DNA of 23,905 nt from Chersky-840 sp036511675 (lineage in GTDB: Bacteria; Actinomycetota; Acidimicrobiia; Acidimicrobiales; UBA8190): positions 1-23,905 of the forward strand of contig DATCBU010000053.1 of NCBI GenBank assembly GCA_036511675.1, read 5' to 3'. This document shows positions 14,908 to 22,283 of this stretch, piece after piece (within the stretch, counting starts at the first letter, position 1; every line of letters begins with the position of its first letter). The translations under genes and the position numbers were made by a program. Below the pieces are notes generated by a model, which was given only the letters and a program-made list of their open reading frames with translations, was not told the DNA's origin and searched no databases.

Positions 14908-14953
14908 TTGACCGCTAGGGTGGCAACGGGTCAAAATCTTGACCGATCAGTCA
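14908..14953. promoter_or_regulatory. Overlapping TTGACC inverted repeats in the thioesterase/thiolase divergent promoter
   Basis: TTGACC occurs at 14908-14913 and 14939-14944 and its complement GGTCAA at 14929-14934. The last two form a perfect GGTCAA-N4-TTGACC palindrome. TGACCGATCAGTCA (14940-14953) is a second, nearly perfect palindrome overlapping it, of the TGACnGATCnGTCA type bound by TetR-family regulators of lipid genes. Half-sites also resemble -35 boxes on both strands, so binding would affect both genes. No regulator gene is in the window. Confidence 0.5.
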
Positions 14954-15006
14954 GTTTTGGGCTCAGAGCGAAAAAGCCCTAGAGCCAGTCTTCGGGAGGA
15001 GCACCC

Positions 15007-16185
15007 ATGACCACCGCTGTCATCGTCGATGCCGTACGGACCCCCGGCGGCCGCCGCAACGGCAAGCTGCGAGGCTGGCACGCCGTGGACCTGGCCGCCG
15101 AGCCCTTGCGGGCGCTGGCCGAGCGCAACAACCTCGACCCCGGCTTGGTCGACGACGTGATCATGGGATGCGTCATGCAGGTGGGCGAGCAGGCCCTGAA
15201 CATCGGCCGCAACGCCGTGCTGGCGGCGGGGTACCCCGAGTCGGTGCCCTCCACCACCATCGACCGCCAGTGCGGGTCGTCCCAGCAGGCCCTGCACTTC
15301 GCCGCCCAGGGCGTCATGGCCGGCGCCTACGACGTCGTGATCGCGGCAGGGGTCGAGCACATGACCCACACCCCTATGGGATCGTCGGTCGTCCGGGACC
15401 TCGGGTTCCCCTTCGGCCCCAAGATGATGGAGCGCTACGCCGAGCGCGGCGGGCTCGTGAGCCAGGGCATCTCGGCCGAGATGATCGCCGACCAGTGGAA
15501 CCTGTCGCGCCAGGACCTCGACGCCTTCGGAGCCCGCAGCCAGCAGTACGCGGCCCGGGCCACGGCCGAGGGACGTTTCGAGCGCGAGATCCTCCCCGTC
15601 CCCGTCAAAGACGACGAGGGGGCGATCACCAACGAGGTCATCTCCACCGACGAGGGGATCCGTCCCGACACCACGGCGGAGGTCCTCGCCAACCTGAAGC
15701 CGGCCTTCAAGCCCGACGGCAAGGTGACCGCCGGCAACTCCTCACAGATCAGCGACGGAGCTGCCGCCGTGCTGATCATGAGCGAAGAGAAGGCGAACGC
15801 TCTGGGGCTCACTCCCCGGGCCCGGTTCCATGCCTTCTCGCTCGCCGGCGTGGACCCCGTGACGATGCTCACCGGCCCCATCCCCGCTACGCGGGCCGTG
15901 CTCGAGAAGGCCAAGATGACCATCGACGACATCGACCTGGTCGAGATCAACGAGGCCTTCGCATCGGTCGTGCTGGCGTGGGAGAAGGAGCTGCACGGCG
16001 ACATGGACCGCGTGAATGTCAACGGCGGCGCCATCGCCATCGGCCACCCGCTCGGATGCTCGGGCGCCAAGTTGATGTGCACCTTGCTGAACGAGCTCGA
16101 GCGCACCGGCGGACGCTGGGGGCTCGAGACGATGTGCGAGGGCGGCGGCATGGCGAACGCCACCATCATCGAACGCCTGGGATAA
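15007..16185 (+). CDS. Acetyl-CoA acetyltransferase / 3-ketoacyl-CoA thiolase
   Basis: The 392-residue enzyme starts at ATG 15007 behind GGGAGGAG. Thiolases cleave 3-ketoacyl-CoA with CoA or run in reverse to join acetyl-CoA units. Catalytic parts are the nucleophile Cys89 (DRQCGSSQQA), NEAF (315-318), His347 in GHPLG and the acid/base Cys377 in CEGGGMANA. Segments such as GYPESVPSTTIDRQCGSSQQA (begins 75) and MLTGPIPATRAVL resemble mycobacterial FadA5/FadA6 thiolases used in sterol side-chain and ring breakdown more than the biosynthetic PhaA type; this is from memory. Divergent from a thioesterase with shared operator-like palindromes, so a beta-oxidation role under a TetR regulator is plausible. 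No partner hydratase or dehydrogenase is next to it. Confidence 0.94.
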   Translation: MTTAVIVDAVRTPGGRRNGKLRGWHAVDLAAEPLRALAERNNLDPGLVDDVIMGCVMQVGEQALNIGRNAVLAAGYPESVPSTTIDRQCGSSQQALHFAAQGVMAGAYDVVIAAGVEHMTHTPMGSSVVRDLGFPFGPKMMERYAERGGLVSQGISAEMIADQWNLSRQDLDAFGARSQQYAARATAEGRFEREILPVPVKDDEGAITNEVISTDEGIRPDTTAEVLANLKPAFKPDGKVTAGNSSQISDGAAAVLIMSEEKANALGLTPRARFHAFSLAGVDPVTMLTGPIPATRAVLEKAKMTIDDIDLVEINEAFASVVLAWEKELHGDMDRVNVNGGAIAIGHPLGCSGAKLMCTLLNELERTGGRWGLETMCEGGGMANATIIERLG

Positions 16186-16217
16186 CTCCCAAGAGGCCGG
16201 CGCCGGGTCGGTGGGTC

Positions 16218-16240
16218 CTGAACCAGTATCACTGGTTCAG
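16218..16240. terminator. Bidirectional hairpin between thiolase and crgA
   Basis: CTGAACCAGT and ACTGGTTCAG form a perfect 10-bp stem with a 3-base loop, 33 bases after the thiolase stop and 25 bases beyond the crgA stop. It has no T-run. It lies between convergent genes where a shared terminator is expected, and its right arm merges with a 14-bp tandem repeat. Confidence 0.5.
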
Positions 16241-16277
16241 AGGTACTGATTCAGTGGTACCGGTTCAGTGGTACCGG
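16222..16277. repeat. Tandem 14-bp repeat at the crgA 3' end
   Basis: TTCAGTGGTACCGG occurs at 16250-16263 and again, identical and adjacent, at 16264-16277. A third copy in phase, TTCAGAGGTACTGA (16236-16249), differs at 3 of 14 positions, and a fourth (16222-16235) at 6. On the minus strand the rightmost unit encodes the last codons Arg-Tyr-His and the stop of crgA, so the repeats look like successive duplications of the gene's end. Confidence 0.75.
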
Positions 16278-16558
16278 GTAGCCACGATGAAGCCACCGGC
16301 GATGAGGACGATCCCTCCCACCAGATACCAGTTGCTCGGCCCGGCCGGCATCACGTTGAAGTAATTGAGCACGATCGTGAGCGCCCCCGCGATCAGCAGG
16401 ATCAGGATGAGCGGCCCCATCCACTTGGGGCTCACCTTGTTGCTGCGCGGGATCGGAGGGGTGTAGCGCCCGCTGGCGGTCGGGGGCGGGGCCACGGCCC
16501 TCCCCGCGGCCGAACGGCCCTTGCGCGCCGCGCTCCCGGGACCCTGCTTGTTCGCCAT
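16265..16558 (-). CDS. crgA: Cell division protein CrgA
   Basis: A 97-residue protein starting MANKQGPGSAARKGRSAAGR at ATG 16558, with a basic cytoplasmic N-terminus and two membrane helices (about 47-66 and 77-95). The boundary motif SPKWMGPLILILLIAG, the NYFNVMP turn and the GGIVLIAGGFIVATRY end match CrgA, which helps recruit FtsI and other divisome proteins and coordinates septal growth in actinobacteria. Its position next to trpG and the pknB cluster is the conserved actinobacterial location. Longer in-frame starts exist upstream but add sequence not found in the family. The stop lies within a tandem repeat. Confidence 0.9.
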   Translation of the reverse strand: MANKQGPGSAARKGRSAAGRAVAPPPTASGRYTPPIPRSNKVSPKWMGPLILILLIAGALTIVLNYFNVMPAGPSNWYLVGGIVLIAGGFIVATRYH

Positions 16559-16655
16559 GGCCCGAGGATAGCCACGGCGGCACCGCCGGCACGGGCCGGC
16601 TTGGCGATACGGCCGCCGGGGGGCCAACCCACCCGGGCCGGCTCACCGGGGCCGG

Positions 16656-16661
16656 TAATCT
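16656..16661 (+). promoter_or_regulatory. -10 element for a leaderless trpG mRNA
   Basis: TAATCT fits TAnnnT and ends 7 bases before GTG 16669, so transcription could start at the GTG itself. The only purine run (AGGA) directly touches the start codon and is too close to serve as a ribosome site. No clear -35 is present. Confidence 0.35.
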
Positions 16662-16668
16662 CGCAGGA

Positions 16669-17259
16669 GTGGGAGCCCGGGTTCTGCTCATCGACAACTA
16701 CGACTCCTTCACCTACAACCTGGTGCAGGAGATGGGCGCGCTGGGGGCGGAACCGGTCGTGTTCCGCAACGACGCCATCGAGGTCTCGGGCATCCGGGAG
16801 ATCGGTGCCGACGGAATCGTCATCTCACCGGGACCGGGGCGGCCCGAAGACGGGGGTGTGAGCATGGCCGTGGTGGCCGAGCTGGCCGGAGAGCTCCCAA
16901 TCCTGGGTGTATGCCTGGGCCATCAGTGCATCGGTCAGGTCTTCGGTGCCCGGATCGTGCCCGCGCCCGAGCTCATGCACGGCAAGACGTCGTCGATCTT
17001 CCACACCGGGGTGGGCGTCTTCGCCGAGATGCCCAACCCGTTCGAGGCGACCCGCTACCACTCCCTCATCGTCGACCGAGCCTCGATCCCCGACGTCCTC
17101 GAGGTCACAGCCGAGACCGCCGACGGCATCGTGATGGGGTTGCGACACCGGGAGGTGCCGATCGAGGGGGTCCAGTTCCACCCCGAGTCCATTCTCACCA
17201 GCGTGGGGCCGGCCCTGCTCACCAATTTTCTCGGCTCGCTGGGAGCCCGTCGAAGCTAG
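16669..17259 (+). CDS. trpG: Anthranilate/para-aminobenzoate synthase glutamine amidotransferase subunit
   Basis: A 196-residue class I glutamine amidotransferase starting at GTG 16669. It frees ammonia from glutamine for the chorismate-using partner (TrpE or PabB). The triad is Cys82 in GVCLGHQ, His171 and Glu173 in GVQFHPES; the oxyanion strand SPGPGRPED (53-61) is also intact. In mycobacteria the gene at this position beside pknB is annotated trpG although it probably also serves folate as pabA; no trpE or pabB is adjacent to tell them apart. Its stop and the convergent pknB stop share the same CTAG tetranucleotide. Confidence 0.93.
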   Translation: MGARVLLIDNYDSFTYNLVQEMGALGAEPVVFRNDAIEVSGIREIGADGIVISPGPGRPEDGGVSMAVVAELAGELPILGVCLGHQCIGQVFGARIVPAPELMHGKTSSIFHTGVGVFAEMPNPFEATRYHSLIVDRASIPDVLEVTAETADGIVMGLRHREVPIEGVQFHPESILTSVGPALLTNFLGSLGARRS

Positions 17260-19199
17260 CGGTGGTGGTGCCCGTTGCCCGGGCCCGTGTTGCCCGCCGT
17301 CGTGGTCGTGCCCGCACATCCGCTGAGGTTCGTGACGGTAATGGTCACGGTGGTTCCCGGGCTGACCGACACCCCGCCGTTGGGATTCTGATTCTGCACG
17401 ATCCCGTCCTGGGTCGGATCGTTGGTCGACTGGCAGATCACCACAGGGTTGAGTCCCGCACCCTGCAACGAGCTGATCGCGGCCGCTTGGGTGTCGCCTA
17501 TGACGTCAGGCACGAGGCCGAACATCGGCCCACTCGACACCACCAGGTTCACATTCGCATTGGGCGGCTGCTGGGCACCGGCCGCCGGATTGGTGCTGAT
17601 GACGTCGGTCTTGGGAACGGTCGCCGATGGCTGCGTGGTGATCGTCCCGCACTGGAAGCCGGCTTGGCCCAGCCGGTTGCAGGCCGTGGTCTGACCGAGC
17701 CCGGTGACGTCAGGGACGGCGGTGGTCGTCGACTGCGTGAAGATGTTGACCGTGCCGCCGGGCAGGACCGTCTGACCGGACTTGGGGCTCTGCAGGCACA
17801 CGATGTTCTGCTGCGTGCACGTGCTGCTGAACTGGACGTTGGCCTGCAGCCCCATCTGCTGCAGCTGGGCCTTGGCCGCCGTGACCGATTGCGTCACGAG
17901 ATCGGGGACGTGCACGGGAGGGCCCTGGGCGCCGGTGATGAGGGTCACCGTTGCGCCCTTCTTCACCGTGGTCCCCTTGGCCGGCACCGACCGCAACACC
18001 TGGGTGTTGGGTGTCCCGGTGGAGGTCCGGTCGGATTGCACCTTGGTCTTGAGGCCGTCGTGCTGCAGGGTCCGCTCGGCGGTGCTCACGTTCTGGCTCG
18101 TGACGTCGGGCATCACCACCGTCGTGGTCGGGCCTTCCCCGATGTGCCACCAACCGACGGAGTTGCCGAGGAAGATGATCACGACGGCCAGTACCACCAG
18201 GAGCAGGGCCAGAATTCCCGCATAGAGCCTGGTCCGATTGGGCTCCTGCGGGCCCTCGAGGTCGTCGCCCACGGCCGGCAGCGCCTGGGTGCCGAGCGCT
18301 CTGACAGCCTGAGTGGCGCCCACCGAGGGGTGCTGTCCCGTCGGGGGATTGGTCGCCCCCACGGCGCGCCCTTCGCGGAAGCGCAGCAAGTCGATGCGGA
18401 GGTCGTCCCCGGTGGCGTAGCGGTGGTCGGGGGACTTCGCCAGGCATTTCAGGATGATGGCTTCGAGGTCGGGCGGCACCCCGGGATTGATCTCGCGTGG
18501 CGCGGGCGGATGCTCGCGCACGTGTTTGGACGCCACCGCCACGGGCGTGTCGCCCAGGAACGGGGGCCGACCCGTCACCATCTCGAAGATGACGACACCG
18601 AGCGAGTAGATGTCGCTGCGGGAGTCAACCCCCATGCCCTCGGCCTGCTCGGGCGAGAAGTACGTCGCCGTGCCCATGACGGCTCCGGTCTGGGTCAGGC
18701 TCTCCTCGGTGTTCACGGCGCGAGCGATCCCGAAGTCGGTGACCTTGATGGTGCCTTCCTCGGTGATGAGCACGTTGCCGGGCTTCACGTCGCGGTGCAC
18801 CACGCCGTGGCGATGGGCGTAAGCCAGCGCCCCGGCGACATCGGCAGCGATCTCGGCGGCACGGTCCGGGTGCAGGGGCCCGGCGGTGCGCAGGATCGAG
18901 GACAGGGCCCGGCCGTCGACGAACTCCATGACGATGAAGTAGGTGCCGTTGTCCTCACCCCAGTCGAACACGGGGACGATGTTGGGATGCGACAGGTTGG
19001 CCGCCGCCTGGGCCTCACGGCGGAAACGCTCGACGAAGGACCGGTCCACCGAGAGCTCGGGGAAGAGGACCTTGAGCGCCACGGGGCGGTCGAGCAACTG
19101 ATCGCGGGCGCGGTACACCTCGGCCATGCCGCCGCGGGCCACCAGATGCGAGAGCTCATATCGTCCCGAGAGCACCCGGGGGGTATTGGTCGGCTCCAT
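17256..19199 (-). CDS. pknB: PASTA-domain serine/threonine protein kinase
   Basis: A 647-residue membrane kinase. The cytoplasmic kinase domain (about 14-275) has the glycine loop VARGGMAEVYRA, Lys43, the catalytic loop HRDVKPGN (135-142), DFG (155-157) and activation loop SLTQTGAVMGTATY (167-180) with Thr169 and Thr171 where mycobacterial PknB autophosphorylates. A juxtamembrane linker leads to one membrane helix (about 326-345). Outside lie four PASTA repeats (about 361-423, 428-489, 494-556, 561-623), which in this family bind muropeptides or lipid II and steer cell-wall growth. Extracellular cysteines occur in pairs (461/468, 507/517, 589/628). The tail is GNGHHHR. It is last in the cluster, 88 bp after pbpA, and its phosphatase is pstP upstream. 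The related kinase PknA is absent here. Confidence 0.97.
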   Translation of the reverse strand: MEPTNTPRVLSGRYELSHLVARGGMAEVYRARDQLLDRPVALKVLFPELSVDRSFVERFRREAQAAANLSHPNIVPVFDWGEDNGTYFIVMEFVDGRALSSILRTAGPLHPDRAAEIAADVAGALAYAHRHGVVHRDVKPGNVLITEEGTIKVTDFGIARAVNTEESLTQTGAVMGTATYFSPEQAEGMGVDSRSDIYSLGVVIFEMVTGRPPFLGDTPVAVASKHVREHPPAPREINPGVPPDLEAIILKCLAKSPDHRYATGDDLRIDLLRFREGRAVGATNPPTGQHPSVGATQAVRALGTQALPAVGDDLEGPQEPNRTRLYAGILALLLVVLAVVIIFLGNSVGWWHIGEGPTTTVVMPDVTSQNVSTAERTLQHDGLKTKVQSDRTSTGTPNTQVLRSVPAKGTTVKKGATVTLITGAQGPPVHVPDLVTQSVTAAKAQLQQMGLQANVQFSSTCTQQNIVCLQSPKSGQTVLPGGTVNIFTQSTTTAVPDVTGLGQTTACNRLGQAGFQCGTITTQPSATVPKTDVISTNPAAGAQQPPNANVNLVVSSGPMFGLVPDVIGDTQAAAISSLQGAGLNPVVICQSTNDPTQDGIVQNQNPNGGVSVSPGTTVTITVTNLSGCAGTTTTAGNTGPGNGHHHR

Positions 19200-19287
19200 G
19201 CGGGTCAGAGCCTACGTCTCGCCGGAATGCGGTCTGGGCCAGACACTGTTGGTCTCCTCCTCGGGTGCAGCGGGCCGGACGTCGGTG

Positions 19288-20766
19288 TCATTGCCCGGCC
19301 AGGACCGCTTGGATCATGGTCTTCACGATGGGACCGGCGACGATGGCGCCGGTGAGGTCCACCTTCTGATGCGGCATGGCCACGGCGATGGCCACCGTCG
19401 GGTGGGTGGCCGGCGCGAAGGCGATCATCCAGTCGGTGGTGAGCGTGTTGCCTACCCCGGTCTGGGCGGTGCCGGTCTTGGCCGCCACGTCCCACGAGGC
19501 GGGGAACCCGTCGCCCGACGCCGTCCCGTTGGTCACCACCTGCTCCATGAGCTTGGTCAGGGCGCTCGCCGTGGCCTGTGAGGCGGCCCGGTGCCAGGCG
19601 GTGGGCTGGTACCGCTCGACCAGGTTGTTCTGCGAATCCCGGATCTCGTACATCACGTGGGGGGTCATCACCTGGCCGCCGTTGGCGATCCCCGCCGCCA
19701 CCAGCGCCATCTGCAGCGGGGTGGCGATGGTGCAGTCCTGGCCGATCGACGAGTAGGCCAGGAAGATCTGGGCGCCGCTCCAGCAGGCGGCATGGAGGAA
19801 CTGCGACACCTCGAAGGGGCTGTGGGGGAGGTCGAGCGGGGGCTGCTGATTGAAGCCGAAGGACTGGGCCTCGGCCTGCATGGACACCGCGCCCACCTTG
19901 GTGCCGAGGAGGGCGAACCCGGGGTCACACGAAGGGGGCAGCATCTGGGCGATGGTGCCCCCGCACGAGCTCCCCCCGTCGTTGCACAGCTGCTTGGAGT
20001 TGCCCCCGAAGTAGTTGTAGGGGATGCAGCTGAAGACCGGTATCGGGGTCGTCACCAGCTTGGGCGCGTACTGGTAGGCGGCGGTCGCCGTGACCACCTT
20101 GAACGTGGACCCGGGCTGGAAGATGTCCTGGTACGCCAGGGACGCGGCGGGGGGAAAGGTCGTCCCCGGTTCGTTGGTGTTGTCCGCCTTGAAGGCGGCT
20201 GCCTCGGAGGCGATGTCGTTGGCCGCCAACGGGTTCGGGTCGTAGGTGGGGTTGGAGTACATGGCCAGGACCGCTCCGGTGGAGGGGTCGAGCACCACGA
20301 TGGCGCCGTCACGACCGTTGAGCGCCGATTTTGCCGTCTTCTGGAGCGTGGTCGACAAGGTGAGCGTGATGGTGTCGGTCTCGGTCGGCGTGGTCAGCAG
20401 GTCACCGATCGTCTTGACCGGGCGGTTGTGCTGGGCGAGGAACTTGTCATAGGTGTCCTCGACCCCGGTGGCGCCGTAGGTGAACGACAGGTACCCCGTG
20501 ATCTGGCCGAAGAGCGACCCCAGGGGATACTGCCGGACGTATTTGTAGGCGCCTTTGTGGGTGAGCACCGACTGGGCCAGTACCACGCCGTCGGCGCTCT
20601 GGATGATGCCGCGGGGCTGGTCGTACCGAGCCTCCACCACCGCCGGGTTGTACGGGGCGTTGGCGTACTTGTGGCCGTTCTTGATCTGCACGTTGTTGAG
20701 CTGCAGGAACAGCGCCAAGAAGCACACCACCATGGCGAGCCCGAGCCAGCGGATACGTCCCGCCAT
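19288..20766 (-). CDS. pbpA: Class B penicillin-binding protein (PbpA, transpeptidase)
   Basis: A 492-residue protein (mycobacterial PbpA is 491) starting MAGRIRWLGLAMVVCFLALF, with one N-terminal membrane helix. It cross-links peptidoglycan outside the membrane. Active-site motifs: SxxK as S220-T-F-K223 (FQPGSTFKVVTA), and KTG as K430-T-G-T433 (AAKTGTAQTG). The second motif, usually SxN, appears as S279-C280-D281 in LPPSCDPGFALLG, an Asn-to-Asp change. Several cysteines (247, 261, 268, 280, 328, 345) lie in the extracellular domain. The start codon comes one base after the pstP stop (TGA-G-ATG), so translation is probably coupled. In other actinobacteria the partner polymerase RodA is encoded between this gene and pstP; it is missing here. 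Confidence 0.95.
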   Translation of the reverse strand: MAGRIRWLGLAMVVCFLALFLQLNNVQIKNGHKYANAPYNPAVVEARYDQPRGIIQSADGVVLAQSVLTHKGAYKYVRQYPLGSLFGQITGYLSFTYGATGVEDTYDKFLAQHNRPVKTIGDLLTTPTETDTITLTLSTTLQKTAKSALNGRDGAIVVLDPSTGAVLAMYSNPTYDPNPLAANDIASEAAAFKADNTNEPGTTFPPAASLAYQDIFQPGSTFKVVTATAAYQYAPKLVTTPIPVFSCIPYNYFGGNSKQLCNDGGSSCGGTIAQMLPPSCDPGFALLGTKVGAVSMQAEAQSFGFNQQPPLDLPHSPFEVSQFLHAACWSGAQIFLAYSSIGQDCTIATPLQMALVAAGIANGGQVMTPHVMYEIRDSQNNLVERYQPTAWHRAASQATASALTKLMEQVVTNGTASGDGFPASWDVAAKTGTAQTGVGNTLTTDWMIAFAPATHPTVAIAVAMPHQKVDLTGAIVAGPIVKTMIQAVLAGQ

Positions 20767-20767
20767 C

Positions 20768-22225
20768 TCAGCTCGCCCCGTGATGCAGCACTTGGGATGG
20801 CGCTGACACCCGCAACCCGAAGGTGGCGGGGGTCGAGGTCGGGATCGTGGTCGAGGTCGTCGCACCCGGGGTGGTGGGAACGGTGAAGGTCGAGCAGTAC
20901 GGGGGCGGCTGTTGCAGGGCGCACACCGACTGCTGGAGGCTCGTAACGTAGCCCTGGGCGGCCTTGTACGAGGTCACCTGCACCCCGTTGCGCAGGTCGC
21001 TCACCTTGTAGGAGGGGACCTGCCCCACGGTCATCTCGGTGCGCTTCACGATCTTGGGGTTGATCCCCACGAACCCTCCGGGCCGGCCCTGGTAGATCAC
21101 GACCTGGCGGTGGCTGAGGCCGACGAAATAGGAGTCGTTCACGTACCAGCGGATGGCCGAATAGCCGGCGTAGGCCAATCCGCCCAGGACCACGAGGAAC
21201 AGCAGGACCCGGAACGTGATGCGGCGCGGGATCCGGGCTCCGGTGCGGGGGTCGTACCGAGACGGTGGGCGGGCGCGGTCGGCCTCGGGAGCCGAACGAC
21301 TGACCACGGCCGCCCCCGCGCCGTTGGCCGTGACGGTTGCGGCGGATGTGGGCTCGGCCGATGGTGCGGGCGACGCCTCGGGCGGGCTCTCCACCAAGGT
21401 CGATCCCGGTGACGGCGCTGCCCCCCGACCATGCTCGGCGCCTCCGGGCGCGGCCAGCGCGGCGGCGGCCGCCTCGCCGGCGCCGGCGTCGCTCGAAGGC
21501 GGCTCGCCCACCATGACATCGAGCACGACCACGGTGGCGTTGTCGTTACCACCGGCCTCGTTCGCCATGCGCACCAGGGTCTCGGCGGCCTGGCGTGGAT
21601 CGCGCGTCTGTGTCAGGACGTCGGTGATCTCCTCGGCCAGCACCTCGTTGGTGAGCCCGTCCGAGCACAGCAGGAACCGGTCCCCTTCCTCGGGGACGAG
21701 CTGCCACACGTCAACGGCCACCTCGGGCTGGACACCCAGGGCCCGGGTGAGAATGTGCCGGTGCGGGTGCACGGCCGCCTCTTCTTCGGACAACTCGCCA
21801 CGCGCCACGAGCTCCTCGGCGACCGAATGGTCGGTGGTGAGCTGGACCAGGTCGCCACCGTGCAGCCGGTACGCCCGGGAATCCCCCACATTGGCGAGCA
21901 CCAGGCGGTCGCCTTCGTCGGTCGCCACCAGGGCAGCGGCGATCATGGTGGTGCCCATGCCCCGCAGATCCACGTCCTCGTGGCCCCGCTCCCACACCGC
22001 CTTGTTGGCGTCGTGGATGGAGGCGGCGAGCCCGTCGGCGGACGGCTTGCGGGCGAACTCGGCTTGGAGGGTCTCGATGGCGGTGCGGGCCGCGATCTCG
22101 CCGCCGACGTGGCCACCCATCCCGTCCGCCACCGCGAACAGGGTGAGGCTCTCGAGCGCCAGGTCCTCGTTGACCGTTCGCACCCGACCGACGTCGGAGG
22201 CCGACCCCGACCGCAGGACGGTCAA
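20768..22225 (-). CDS. pstP: PP2C-family phosphatase PstP
   Basis: With TTG 22225 as start, the product has 485 residues and begins MTVLRSGSASDVGRVRTVNED, which aligns with the usual PstP N-terminus. The catalytic domain (about 1-240) has the metal-binding motifs NED (19-21), DGMGGH (34-39), GDS (114-116), SDG (188-190) and GNDNAT (226-231). An Ala/Pro/Ser-rich linker (about 243-325) leads to a membrane helix (338-358) and an extracellular part with Cys435 and Cys444 and a Thr/Pro/Ser tail. It removes phosphate from PknB and its targets. The start choice rests on GGAGGG three bases upstream and family length; a short ORF ends on the start as TTGA. Translation from a start further upstream cannot be excluded. 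RodA does not follow it. Confidence 0.93.
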   Translation of the reverse strand: MTVLRSGSASDVGRVRTVNEDLALESLTLFAVADGMGGHVGGEIAARTAIETLQAEFARKPSADGLAASIHDANKAVWERGHEDVDLRGMGTTMIAAALVATDEGDRLVLANVGDSRAYRLHGGDLVQLTTDHSVAEELVARGELSEEEAAVHPHRHILTRALGVQPEVAVDVWQLVPEEGDRFLLCSDGLTNEVLAEEITDVLTQTRDPRQAAETLVRMANEAGGNDNATVVVLDVMVGEPPSSDAGAGEAAAAALAAPGGAEHGRGAAPSPGSTLVESPPEASPAPSAEPTSAATVTANGAGAAVVSRSAPEADRARPPSRYDPRTGARIPRRITFRVLLFLVVLGGLAYAGYSAIRWYVNDSYFVGLSHRQVVIYQGRPGGFVGINPKIVKRTEMTVGQVPSYKVSDLRNGVQVTSYKAAQGYVTSLQQSVCALQQPPPYCSTFTVPTTPGATTSTTIPTSTPATFGLRVSAPSQVLHHGAS

Positions 22226-22257
22226 GGACCCTCCGGAGAGCTCGTCCGCCTCGCCAT
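22222..22257 (-). CDS. Candidate 11-residue leader ORF coupled to pstP
   Basis: ATG 22257 follows GAGGAG by 5 bases and encodes MARRTSSPEGP; its TGA overlaps the TTG start of pstP (TTGA). It fills most of the 58-bp gap after fhaB. The opening MARRT recalls the N-terminus of mycobacterial PstP (MARVT), so this may instead be the true start of pstP interrupted by a one-base indel, with pstP in the -1 frame. Evidence for translation is positional only. Confidence 0.4.
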   Translation of the reverse strand: MARRTSSPEGP

Positions 22258-22283
22258 CGGCGCTCCTCGCCCGGGGCGCCCGG

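Noticed and set aside
19200..19287. Possible small gene or terminator between pbpA and pknB
   Set aside because: Only an odd palindrome (GTCTGG-G-CCAGAC) is visible, too tight for a hairpin; no ORF with a ribosome site.
16911..19355. Very long plus-strand open frame (814 codons) across pknB
   Set aside because: It is antisense to a complete kinase with all motifs; composition is His/Arg/Gly-rich without domains, as expected for a GC-rich shadow frame.
22222..22240. prfB-like programmed +1 frameshift at GGAGGG followed by CCTTGAC
   Set aside because: The Shine-Dalgarno-like run and TGA-C context recall prfB, but the pstP frame is -1, not +1, relative to the short ORF, so reinitiation or an indel fits better.
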